Of a DNA stretch of 5,109 nt, positions 1 to 5,109 are shown one piece after another (the first letter of the stretch is position 1; each line of letters starts with the position of its first letter). Source of the stretch: Planctomycetes bacterium RBG_16_41_13 (lineage in GTDB: Bacteria > Planctomycetota > Brocadiia > Brocadiales > Brocadiaceae); contig MHYI01000246.1 in NCBI GenBank assembly GCA_001828295.1, positions 1 through 5,109 on the forward strand. Direction: 5' to 3'. The translations under genes were made by a program, and so were the position numbers. Below the pieces are notes generated by a model, which saw only the letters and a list, made by a program, of their open reading frames with translations, did not search any database and was not told the DNA's origin.

Positions 1-1
1 A

Positions 2-1021
2 GTTACCTTTAAAGAACTGGTAGAAAATATTGATAATTTGGCGCGATTAAGAAGTATTCTGGGATTGGTTTTTAAAGAAAATGGCAGGGTCGTCAACACA
101 GGCGCCAGGCCTCTCAACGAGAACCTTGACAGCTTGCCATTTCCTGCCCGCCATTTGACGCCTGTTCAGAAATACAGCTCACTCATGGCAAGGAGAAGCC
201 CTATCACTACCATGTTTACAAGCCGCGGCTGTCCGTACCGATGCACCTTTTGTGACAGACCCCATCTTGGCAAAAGTTTTCGCGCACGGTCGGCAATGAA
301 CGTGGTGGACGAAATGGAGGAATGCGTAAAACTAGGCATAAACGAATTCCTGATCTACGATGATACCTTCACGATTGACAGACAGCGGGTAATCGATGTT
401 TGCAATGAAATCAAAAGAAGAAAACTCAACATCGGATGGGATATTCGCGCACGGGTAAATAATATAGATAATGATTTGTTAAAAAAACTAAAGGAAGCAA
501 ATTGTGAACGTATTCATTACGGCGTGGAATCGGGTAATCCTGAAATCCTGAAGATATTAAATAAGGGCATCACGATTGAACGTGTACGAACCACCTTTCA
601 ACAAACAAAAGAGGCTGGCATATCCGTTCTGGCGTATTTTATGATAGGATGCCCAAAAGAAACACGGAAAGAAATCATGGAAACAATTGCATTCGCAAAG
701 GATTTAAAGCCGGATTTCGTGCATATCACGATATTCACGCCATTTCCTGCTACAGAAATATACAAAATGGGCATAAATGACGGCATTATAAAGGAAGATT
801 TTTGGCGAGAGTTTGCTAAAAACCCGGTGCCTGGATTCCAGCCAAAGTGCTGGGAAGAGAATTTTACTCGTGAAGAACTTCAGGAATTAATCGTCTATGC
901 CTATAAGAGTTTTTATACCAGACCGAGTTATATTTTAAGAAGATTGACCCATATCCGGTCAATCGGTGAATTTAAACGGATGGCGCGGGCAGGCCTGAAG
1001 GTCTTTGGAATGAAGTCATGA
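2..1021 (+). CDS. B12-binding-type radical SAM protein, 5'-truncated by the window edge
   Basis: The frame is open from the first bases, so the true start lies upstream. A TTG at position 38 is an internal Leu codon, not a convincing start. The visible part begins with the linker typical of cobalamin-binding radical SAM enzymes (residues such as NLDSLPFPAR). It then shows the 4Fe-4S cluster motif CPYRCTFC (CX3CX2C, cysteine codons at 230, 242 and 251). Downstream are YDDTF, the SAM-contacting YGVESGN and FMIGCPKET, all standard for the radical SAM TIM barrel, and a basic C-terminal tail. The missing N-terminus would be expected to hold the B12-binding Rossmann domain, by analogy with the BchE/HpnP-like class B family. 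Such enzymes usually methylate unactivated carbon or phosphorus, or rearrange rings, in cytosolic biosynthesis. The substrate cannot be read here. Its stop overlaps the start of the methyltransferase gene in an ATGA, implying coupled expression. The radical SAM assignment is very secure; the B12 class is inferred from the linker. Confidence 0.93.
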   Translation, partial: VTFKELVENIDNLARLRSILGLVFKENGRVVNTGARPLNENLDSLPFPARHLTPVQKYSSLMARRSPITTMFTSRGCPYRCTFCDRPHLGKSFRARSAMNVVDEMEECVKLGINEFLIYDDTFTIDRQRVIDVCNEIKRRKLNIGWDIRARVNNIDNDLLKKLKEANCERIHYGVESGNPEILKILNKGITIERVRTTFQQTKEAGISVLAYFMIGCPKETRKEIMETIAFAKDLKPDFVHITIFTPFPATEIYKMGINDGIIKEDFWREFAKNPVPGFQPKCWEENFTREELQELIVYAYKSFYTRPSYILRRLTHIRSIGEFKRMARAGLKVFGMKS

Positions 1022-1680
1022 AAGGGGTTTTGGATAAAGAGTATGCTGTCGCGCGCCAAATAAAACGATCTCATATTTACAGATTAAAACGCAGGACTTT
1101 TGAGGTATCAAAAAGCATAAAAACATTCCATCCCGAAACACCGCAGTCAATCTTGGATATCGGGACAGCAGACGGTATCATGTTGGGCAATCTAAAATAC
1201 GCATTTCCCAATGCAAACTGTATCGGTATTGAATATACCAGGGATTTAATTGCTTGCTGTGAGAGCAAAACGATTCATTTAATCCAGGGAGACGCCCTGA
1301 CATTACCTATCAAAGACAGTGCGTTTGATGTTGTTATTGCCACGGCAATTATTGAGCACGTCTCTGAACCAATACAGTTAGTCCGCGAAGCCAGTCGAGT
1401 TCTGCGAGGGAATGGCATATTTATCGTAACAACCCCACACCCATTCTGGGAATGGATTGCCACGTATATTGGTCATTTAAAAGAAGAGGAACATCACGAA
1501 CTCATTACCCTCCGCAAGTTAAAATCATTGTTCGATGCCGTAGGTTTTGAAATTGTAAATGCACAAAAATTTATGATATCGCCTGTTGGGATGCCATTTG
1601 AATTGACACTCGAAAAGATATTAAAATTTTTTAGATTAAACTTCTTATTGTTGAATCAAATAATCGTTGGAAGAAAATAG
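1018..1680 (+). CDS. class I SAM-dependent methyltransferase (Methyltransf_11-like)
   Basis: This 220-residue protein has the Rossmann-fold methyltransferase core. Motif I is ILDIGTADG (residues 45-53). The acidic residue that would bind the SAM ribose is E72 in GIEYT. GDALTLP (91-97) carries the adenine-contacting D92. FDVVIATAIIEHV (103-115) is the post-motif strand and helix seen in Methyltransf_11 proteins. RVLRGNGIFIVTTPHP (128-142) is the usual 'RVLKPGG' strand. The last glycine of the consensus GxGxG in motif I is kept, but the middle one is replaced by Ala-Asp. The C-terminal 30 residues are hydrophobic and basic (ILKFFRLNFLLL), which could let it touch the membrane. The ATG overlaps the preceding stop by 4 bases, with a weak GGAA at 1007-1010, so translation is probably coupled to the radical SAM gene. 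The substrate is unknown; a lipid, quinone, sugar or natural-product intermediate would fit. Family is secure, function open. Confidence 0.92.
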   Translation: MKGVLDKEYAVARQIKRSHIYRLKRRTFEVSKSIKTFHPETPQSILDIGTADGIMLGNLKYAFPNANCIGIEYTRDLIACCESKTIHLIQGDALTLPIKDSAFDVVIATAIIEHVSEPIQLVREASRVLRGNGIFIVTTPHPFWEWIATYIGHLKEEEHHELITLRKLKSLFDAVGFEIVNAQKFMISPVGMPFELTLEKILKFFRLNFLLLNQIIVGRK

Positions 1681-1688
1681 TAATATCC

Positions 1689-1737
1689 TTTCACCACTGA
1701 GCACAGCGCGGATGTCGAGGTGAAGATTCCTTTTTTT
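1689..1737 (+). terminator. candidate Rho-independent terminator or small hairpin repeat after the methyltransferase gene
   Basis: An inverted repeat, TTTCACC at 1689-1695 against GGTGAAG at 1719-1725 (six Watson-Crick pairs plus one G-U), encloses a GC-rich 23-base loop. It is followed five bases later by a run of seven T (1731-1737). Placement just after a stop codon and before a new promoter suits a terminator. The loop is long and the stem short, and the T-run is not adjacent to the stem, so this is weak. The GC-rich core (1697-1718) differs from its AT-rich surroundings and could instead be a degraded dispersed repeat. Confidence 0.35.
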
Positions 1738-1743
1738 GCATAC

Positions 1744-1772
1744 TTACTTGTGAGTTGGATGTTTGCTATAAT
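1744..1772 (+). promoter_or_regulatory. extended -10 promoter for the GT-C/PA14 gene
   Basis: A perfect consensus TATAAT at 1767-1772 is preceded by TGC at 1764-1766, giving a complete extended -10 element (TGNTATAAT). With 17-base spacing the -35 position would be TTACTT (1744-1749), which is poor; extended -10 promoters tolerate this. Transcription would start near 1779, leaving a leader of about 25 bases ahead of the ATG at 1805. It lies in the only sizeable gap of the window, directly upstream of the membrane-protein gene. That supports a new transcription unit beginning here, possibly running through the toxin-antitoxin pair. Confidence 0.6.
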
Positions 1773-1786
1773 ACGATTTAATTTAT

Positions 1787-1791
1787 AGGAG
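1787..1791 (+). promoter_or_regulatory. ribosome binding site of the GT-C/PA14 gene
   Basis: AGGAG lies 13 bases before the ATG at 1805, longer than the usual 5-9. A second AAGGA (1800-1804) directly abuts the ATG and is too close to serve it. An in-frame TAA at 1799-1801 rules out an earlier start. The only nearby alternative is the TTG at 1820, so 1805 remains the best choice, although the start is not fully certain. Confidence 0.45.
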
Positions 1792-1804
1792 AACATTTTA
1801 AGGA

Positions 1805-3886
1805 ATGAGGGCTTTATATTTGAGAATAAGGCAATGGTCAAATATTCATATAAAAGAAATTATTTTATTCTTTTTGTTCTTTTTTTCATATGGGTATTTT
1901 TTCCATGGAGGTGGCCATAATCAAAATGCAACATATGACCAAATCAGATCAATTGTTGAATATGGCGACCTTTCGGTAAATAGGTTTGTATATAACACGG
2001 CTGACTTGAGTGTATATAAAGGTTATTTCTTTTCAAATAAGGGACCTGGCTTGGCCTTTCTTGGTATTCCCATAGGTTTTATATTAATCAAGGCAAAAGA
2101 AGTCTTCTTTCACTTCATGATGGAAGACACCTATTTCTTGCTTGTATGCCATCTTATCAGTTGGCTGACTGTGAGTTTCATTTCTGCTATTTTATGTGTT
2201 GTATTGTTTAGATTTATTTATTGTTTAACACAATGCACTACGACGTCATTTATTGGAACTATGGGATATGCGTTCGGAACAATAGCTTTTGCCTACTCAA
2301 CAATCCTCTATACGCACCAAATAGCCGCGGCTTTTTCCTTCATTCCATTTTACATTGTTTTTGTCCTAAAAAATAAAAAGGCGAATGGTTTCCCAAGCCT
2401 TTTTCTCAGCGGTTTATTAGCGGGATATGCGGTAATCACTGAATATCCCTGTATCTTCGTATGGTTGATATTATTTCTGTACGTAATATTTCTTTTTTCC
2501 GATAACAAAAAATACGTATTGTTTTTCCTAATAGGTTCTTCTATTCCGGCAATAATCCTGCTGTTTTATAATTATCTATGTTATGGCAATCCTATACTCT
2601 TTAGTTATTTTTCTCATTTTGTCAGTAACGCCGACGTTCAGTCTGGTTTAAAAGGAACTGCAAAAACAATTTCTTTTCCCAGTATTGCAATTTTATATAA
2701 GATTACCTTTGATCCTTACAGAGGTATATTCTTTTATTGTCCCTTCCTATTAATATTTTTCCCTGGCATTTACTTTTTCTTAAGAAAAGAAGGTATTTCC
2801 AAAGAATTTCTCTTATTAATAACAATTGTTGTATATTATTTCGTTTTTAACGCTTCATACCGGTATTGGTATGGTGGATTGTCCCTGGGGCCCAGGCACC
2901 TTGTAGCAGCCATACCTTTTATGGTTCTCTTATCGTCTTTTTTTATAAAACAATATCCCAAAATATCAATATGCGGGGTATTAGTGTCGTTTTTTTTTAT
3001 GCTCATGGCCGTTTCCGTCACACCGGAAACTCCTTATGGATATAAAAACCCTCTGATGGAATTTTATTTCAAGAATTTCTTTGATTCAAATTTATCACTC
3101 AATAAAACACCTGTCTTTAGAACTAATATTTCGAGGGATACATTCAACTCATATAATATAGGTACTCTCCTTCATTTGCCGGATGTTTTATCGCTCGTCC
3201 CATTTTACTTGATTATTATTATTGGAACGGTTAGTTTTGTTAGTAAGGCCAACTTAAAGATTTCTGATATTTTTCATAGCTCTTTCTTTGTTTCTATAAT
3301 AAATAAGGGAGTTACCACATTGAAAAGAAATATAGCATATTTTAAGCTAAGCTTAATTATTCTTTTTGTCAGTATATTAGGCATACAAATCACTATTGCT
3401 ATTTTCGGAAAGAATTCCTCAATTTTTGATAGGACAGATAGCTATATTACGCAACCCGGGTTCTTGGGCTGGTACTATGAAAACAAGGTGTTTGGTGGCA
3501 AACCAAAATTGGTTCGACATGACAATAGGATTTCTTTTAATGACGTCTCTTTTAACGAAATATTTTCAGGAAAACAATTTAGTGTTATTTGGAGTGGTAG
3601 ATTATATGCCCCCAGAAGTGGACTCTATAAATTCTATACGGAATCGGATGATGGCTCATTTTTATACATTGACAATAAACTGGTTGTCGATAATGGAGGA
3701 GATCATGGGATTAAAACAGTAAAGGGGTCAATGTATTTAACAGAAGGATATTATGATATCAAGATCAAATATTACAATAGTTCGGGAAGCGGCCAAATCA
3801 AGGTATTTTGGGAAATGCCAGCGGGTTTAAGGAATCAACTTGGTGAAGATAATGTTCATAATTATATAATTAAAAACTGTTTGTAA
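1805..3886 (+). CDS. polytopic membrane protein, GT-C/GT39-like putative glycosyltransferase with C-terminal PA14 domain
   Basis: The 693-residue product has roughly 12-14 hydrophobic segments. They start with residues 17-34 and end with 515-534; others lie near 111-139, 172-189, 198-257, 310-350, 364-404 and 463-479. The first periplasmic loop holds HNQNATYDQ (38-46) with D45, E52 and D55, then FSNKGPG (76-82). A later loop carries YGGLSLGPRHL (356-366). This pattern is what I recall from GT39/ArnT-like GT-C proteins, which use polyprenyl-phosphate sugars at the outer membrane-water face of the cytoplasmic membrane; catalytic activity is inferred. Residues about 552-672 form a clear PA14 domain: FSVIWSGRLYAPRSGLYKF, SDDGS (614-618), IDNKLVVDN and GYYDIKIKYY, a beta-barrel fold often binding carbohydrate. 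It follows the last membrane segment and should be extracytoplasmic. The gene is very rich in Phe, Ile and Tyr and contains a nine-T run at 2990-2998. It has its own promoter. The fold is secure, enzyme activity moderately so. Confidence 0.85.
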   Translation: MRALYLRIRQWSNIHIKEIILFFLFFFSYGYFFHGGGHNQNATYDQIRSIVEYGDLSVNRFVYNTADLSVYKGYFFSNKGPGLAFLGIPIGFILIKAKEVFFHFMMEDTYFLLVCHLISWLTVSFISAILCVVLFRFIYCLTQCTTTSFIGTMGYAFGTIAFAYSTILYTHQIAAAFSFIPFYIVFVLKNKKANGFPSLFLSGLLAGYAVITEYPCIFVWLILFLYVIFLFSDNKKYVLFFLIGSSIPAIILLFYNYLCYGNPILFSYFSHFVSNADVQSGLKGTAKTISFPSIAILYKITFDPYRGIFFYCPFLLIFFPGIYFFLRKEGISKEFLLLITIVVYYFVFNASYRYWYGGLSLGPRHLVAAIPFMVLLSSFFIKQYPKISICGVLVSFFFMLMAVSVTPETPYGYKNPLMEFYFKNFFDSNLSLNKTPVFRTNISRDTFNSYNIGTLLHLPDVLSLVPFYLIIIIGTVSFVSKANLKISDIFHSSFFVSIINKGVTTLKRNIAYFKLSLIILFVSILGIQITIAIFGKNSSIFDRTDSYITQPGFLGWYYENKVFGGKPKLVRHDNRISFNDVSFNEIFSGKQFSVIWSGRLYAPRSGLYKFYTESDDGSFLYIDNKLVVDNGGDHGIKTVKGSMYLTEGYYDIKIKYYNSSGSGQIKVFWEMPAGLRNQLGEDNVHNYIIKNCL
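3859..3872. repeat. 14-base AT palindrome at the end of the GT-C/PA14 gene
   Basis: Positions 3859-3872 read TAATTATATAATTA, a perfect palindrome inside the last codons of the membrane-protein gene and about 50 bases before the MNT start. It could be an operator for the toxin-antitoxin pair, but in such AT-rich DNA a palindrome of this length may arise by chance. Confidence 0.25.
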
Positions 3887-3896
3887 ATAATCAAAC
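3879..3896. repeat. short inverted repeat in the gap before the MNT gene
   Basis: GTTTG (3879-3883) and CAAAC (3892-3896) form a five-base inverted repeat around an eight-base AT-rich spacer that includes the stop codon of the preceding gene. There is no following T-run, so it is not a convincing terminator. The position, 26 bases before the antitoxin start, would suit an autoregulatory operator, but this is inference only. Confidence 0.25.
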
Positions 3897-3922
3897 GATT
3901 TATACGGCTTTATAAAAAATAT

Positions 3923-4369
3923 ATGCACACTAAACTAGAGATATTGACATTGCTTAAAACATTTTTTGAGCAATCGGCATCAGCTTATAAAATTGAAATG
4001 GCATTTCTTTACGGCTCATGGGCAAGAGGGTTTCCCAAAAGTTCTTCCGATGTAGATGTTGCCATTGTATTCTCGGAAGAACCTGGCACTGAGGATGAAG
4101 CATTTACTATCATAACAGATATAGCCTTTGTTCTCGGCAAGGGATTGAGGTTGGATGTGAACGTTATCCCGATCTATTCTGATTTCAGGAAGCCCATGCT
4201 TTATTACAATGCCATCGTATTAGGTATGCCTGTTTTCATCGGAAACCAGGACAGGTATATTTCTTTAAAAAATCAAGCAATATTCCAAATGGAAGATTTT
4301 ACTCTTTTTGGCACCAAGTGGCAACTAGAGATAGCGAAGAAGAACCTGGAGGATATAAAACATGCCTGA
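3923..4369 (+). CDS. mntA: MntA-type minimal nucleotidyltransferase antitoxin
   Basis: This 148-residue protein belongs to the minimal nucleotidyltransferase (MNT) family. The signature GSX10DXD is intact: GSWARG with G31-S32, then D43 and D45 in SSSDVDVAIVF. A third acidic residue, D78 in RLDVNVIPI, completes the expected metal-binding triad. In the characterised HepT/MntA system the MNT protein neutralises the HEPN RNase by transferring AMP units to a tyrosine beside its active site; all catalytic residues here suggest the same activity. The next gene is the HEPN partner, overlapping by 8 bases. The ATG at 3923 is the only usable start after the upstream stop at 3884-3886. No Shine-Dalgarno is visible, but TATAAA sits at 3911-3916, so a leaderless transcript is possible. 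The gap to the preceding gene is 36 bases. Family very secure; antitoxin role follows from context. Confidence 0.93.
   Translation: MHTKLEILTLLKTFFEQSASAYKIEMAFLYGSWARGFPKSSSDVDVAIVFSEEPGTEDEAFTIITDIAFVLGKGLRLDVNVIPIYSDFRKPMLYYNAIVLGMPVFIGNQDRYISLKNQAIFQMEDFTLFGTKWQLEIAKKNLEDIKHA
4348..4353 (+). promoter_or_regulatory. strong Shine-Dalgarno for hepT inside mntA
   Basis: GGAGGA lies 8 bases before the ATG at 4362, within the last codons of mntA. It is the best ribosome binding site in the window and fixes the hepT start, showing that this organism uses canonical initiation. Confidence 0.8.
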
Positions 4370-4802
4370 ATTTAATTATGCCAGAGGCAGGATCGAGGAA
4401 TCTCTTCAATTCATTACAGGGGAAATTAAGGAATTTGAGTCGGAATACGCCAGTAAGAAGTATGATAATTATCAAGAGGACAGAAAATTACAAAAATTAA
4501 TGGATAGAACAGTGGAAAATATTCTCACTGCACTCATAGAAGTTTGCGGGACGATACTTGTACAGGAAGGTATTGATGTGGAAAATTACGGAGAAGGACT
4601 GGCTAAATGCTGCAAACTTCTCGGACTTTCAGAAGAGGAACAAATAAATTTATCAAAACTGGCCGTTCAAAGAAATCGTCTTGCGCATAGATATCTCAAC
4701 TTTCGTTGGCAGGCAATACAGGCATACATTAATAATAAAGATGTTGTGTTAAAAATAGTTGATTTGATTTTAAAACGAGAAAAGAACAAATCTAATAAAT
4801 AA
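4362..4802 (+). CDS. hepT: HepT-type HEPN domain RNase toxin
   Basis: The 146-residue, mostly helical protein is a HEPN-family partner of MNT. Its catalytic motif RX4HXY is exact: R104, H109 and Y111 in RNRLAHRY. In the studied HepT proteins the Arg and His form the composite RNase site of a dimer, and the Tyr is the residue AMPylated by MntA to switch off the toxin, so Y111 is the predicted target. Other family-like features are the N-terminal helix with IEESLQFITGEIKEF, the conserved central helix VENILTALIEVCGTIL (51-66), and the segment GLAKCCKLLGLSEE. The start overlaps the mntA stop by 8 bases and is served by a strong GGAGGA, giving antitoxin-first order and coupled translation. The length is normal, nothing is truncated, and the module looks functional. 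The next gene begins 9 bases after its stop. Assignment is secure; the RNA target cannot be told. Confidence 0.92.
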   Translation: MPEFNYARGRIEESLQFITGEIKEFESEYASKKYDNYQEDRKLQKLMDRTVENILTALIEVCGTILVQEGIDVENYGEGLAKCCKLLGLSEEEQINLSKLAVQRNRLAHRYLNFRWQAIQAYINNKDVVLKIVDLILKREKNKSNK

Positions 4803-4811
4803 AACTACTCC

Positions 4812-5109
4812 ATGACGTTTGTCATTCTATTTATTATCATTTCAAACATAACAGGGTTTTTACTTACCTATTTTCTCTCAGCAAGATATTCAATCTTTGA
4901 ACGGGTTGCTTATGGTACGGTTATTGGGTTGGGATTGCACACATGGATTGTTTATCTATTTTCACTACTGTGGGGACTTCAATTTAAAAGCCTCTATATT
5001 TCAGCTATCTTGCTTATAGTGCTTTGTTCCGTAATTTTAATAATCAAATGGGACTCTTTTAAAGAAAATATCATCAGTGAAATACAAGATATAAAAAACG
5101 ATTTCCTTC
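4812..5109 (+). CDS. polytopic membrane protein, N-terminal 99 codons, cut by the window edge
   Basis: An ATG at 4812 opens a frame that runs without stop to the window end. Three hydrophobic segments are visible (residues 2-22, 32-56 and 60-78), followed by a charged stretch (DSFKENIISEIQDIKNDF) that should be the first larger loop. The arrangement, with FERVAYGTVIGLGLHTW between the first two segments, resembles the start of large envelope membrane proteins such as GT39-like glycosyltransferases, but no catalytic motif is in view, so the function stays open. The start lies 9 bases after the hepT stop, in the same frame, and has no visible Shine-Dalgarno; reinitiation after hepT is plausible. 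Coding nature rests on an uninterrupted hydrophobic frame and tight spacing. Confidence 0.8.
   Translation, partial: MTFVILFIIISNITGFLLTYFLSARYSIFERVAYGTVIGLGLHTWIVYLFSLLWGLQFKSLYISAILLIVLCSVILIIKWDSFKENIISEIQDIKNDFL

Noticed and set aside
38..40. TTG as the true start of the radical SAM gene
   Set aside because: The upstream codons to the window edge (VTFKELVENIDN) continue the conserved family sequence, so the gene begins outside the window.
598..1463. Short minus-strand frames opposite the radical SAM and methyltransferase genes
   Set aside because: They are about 60 codons, lie opposite conserved motifs, and show no family resemblance.
1656..1841. Minus-strand frame of 61 codons across the intergenic gap
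   Set aside because: It runs through the candidate terminator and promoter, overlaps coding ends on both sides, and looks like chance in AT-rich DNA.
2836..3021. Minus-strand frame of 61 codons inside the GT-C/PA14 gene
   Set aside because: It lies opposite conserved membrane-protein codons such as the GLSLGPRHL region; no independent support.
3396..3722. 108-codon frame on the + strand inside the PA14 region
   Set aside because: It lies in another frame of a well-supported PA14-encoding stretch, has no recognisable domain and no sensible ribosome site.
1805..3886. Horizontal transfer of the membrane gene because of lower GC (for example about 23% in 2461-2520 against 50% in 241-300)
   Set aside because: The Phe/Ile/Tyr-rich membrane protein forces AT-rich codons, and other parts of the same gene reach about 50% GC (2881-2940), so composition is not evidence here.
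4318..4500. 60-codon frame overlapping the mntA/hepT junction
   Set aside because: Both mntA and hepT are clearly coding there with intact motifs; this frame is a shadow.
1..5109. CRISPR array, tRNA, rRNA or insertion sequence
   Set aside because: No regularly spaced direct repeats, no cloverleaf, no rRNA segment and no transposase motif were seen on either strand.

Overview
This window carries six same-strand genes from a bacterium of moderate-to-low GC content. Two genes are cut by the window edges. A 5'-truncated cobalamin-type radical SAM enzyme and a small class I methyltransferase form a translationally coupled pair (2-1680). A 124-base intergenic stretch follows, with a possible hairpin plus T-tract and a good extended -10 promoter. 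After that come a large polytopic GT-C-like membrane protein with a C-terminal PA14 domain (1805-3886), a MNT/HEPN (MntA/HepT-type) toxin-antitoxin pair (3923-4802), and the first 99 codons of another membrane protein (4812 to the edge).

The gene mix resembles polysaccharide or envelope accessory regions of uncultivated anaerobic bacteria: a B12 radical SAM enzyme, a SAM methyltransferase, a GT39/ArnT-like membrane protein and MNT/HEPN. Anammox planctomycetes, Nitrospirota or deltaproteobacterial-type lineages would all fit. This placement is a guess from gene content, since no phylogenetic marker is present. The GGAGGA sequence ahead of hepT shows that Shine-Dalgarno initiation is used, yet several other starts here lack one.

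The first two genes could modify a small molecule, lipid or glycan, but no substrate can be read from sequence. The GT-C/PA14 protein probably acts at the cytoplasmic membrane, using a lipid-linked sugar donor, with its PA14 domain outside. The toxin-antitoxin pair sits between two membrane-protein genes with gaps of only 36 and 9 bases, so it may be co-transcribed with them. The families are known. The less ordinary points are the PA14 fusion, the nine-T tract in that gene, the embedding of the toxin-antitoxin pair in an envelope gene string, and in-frame single-stop junctions on both sides of the pair.
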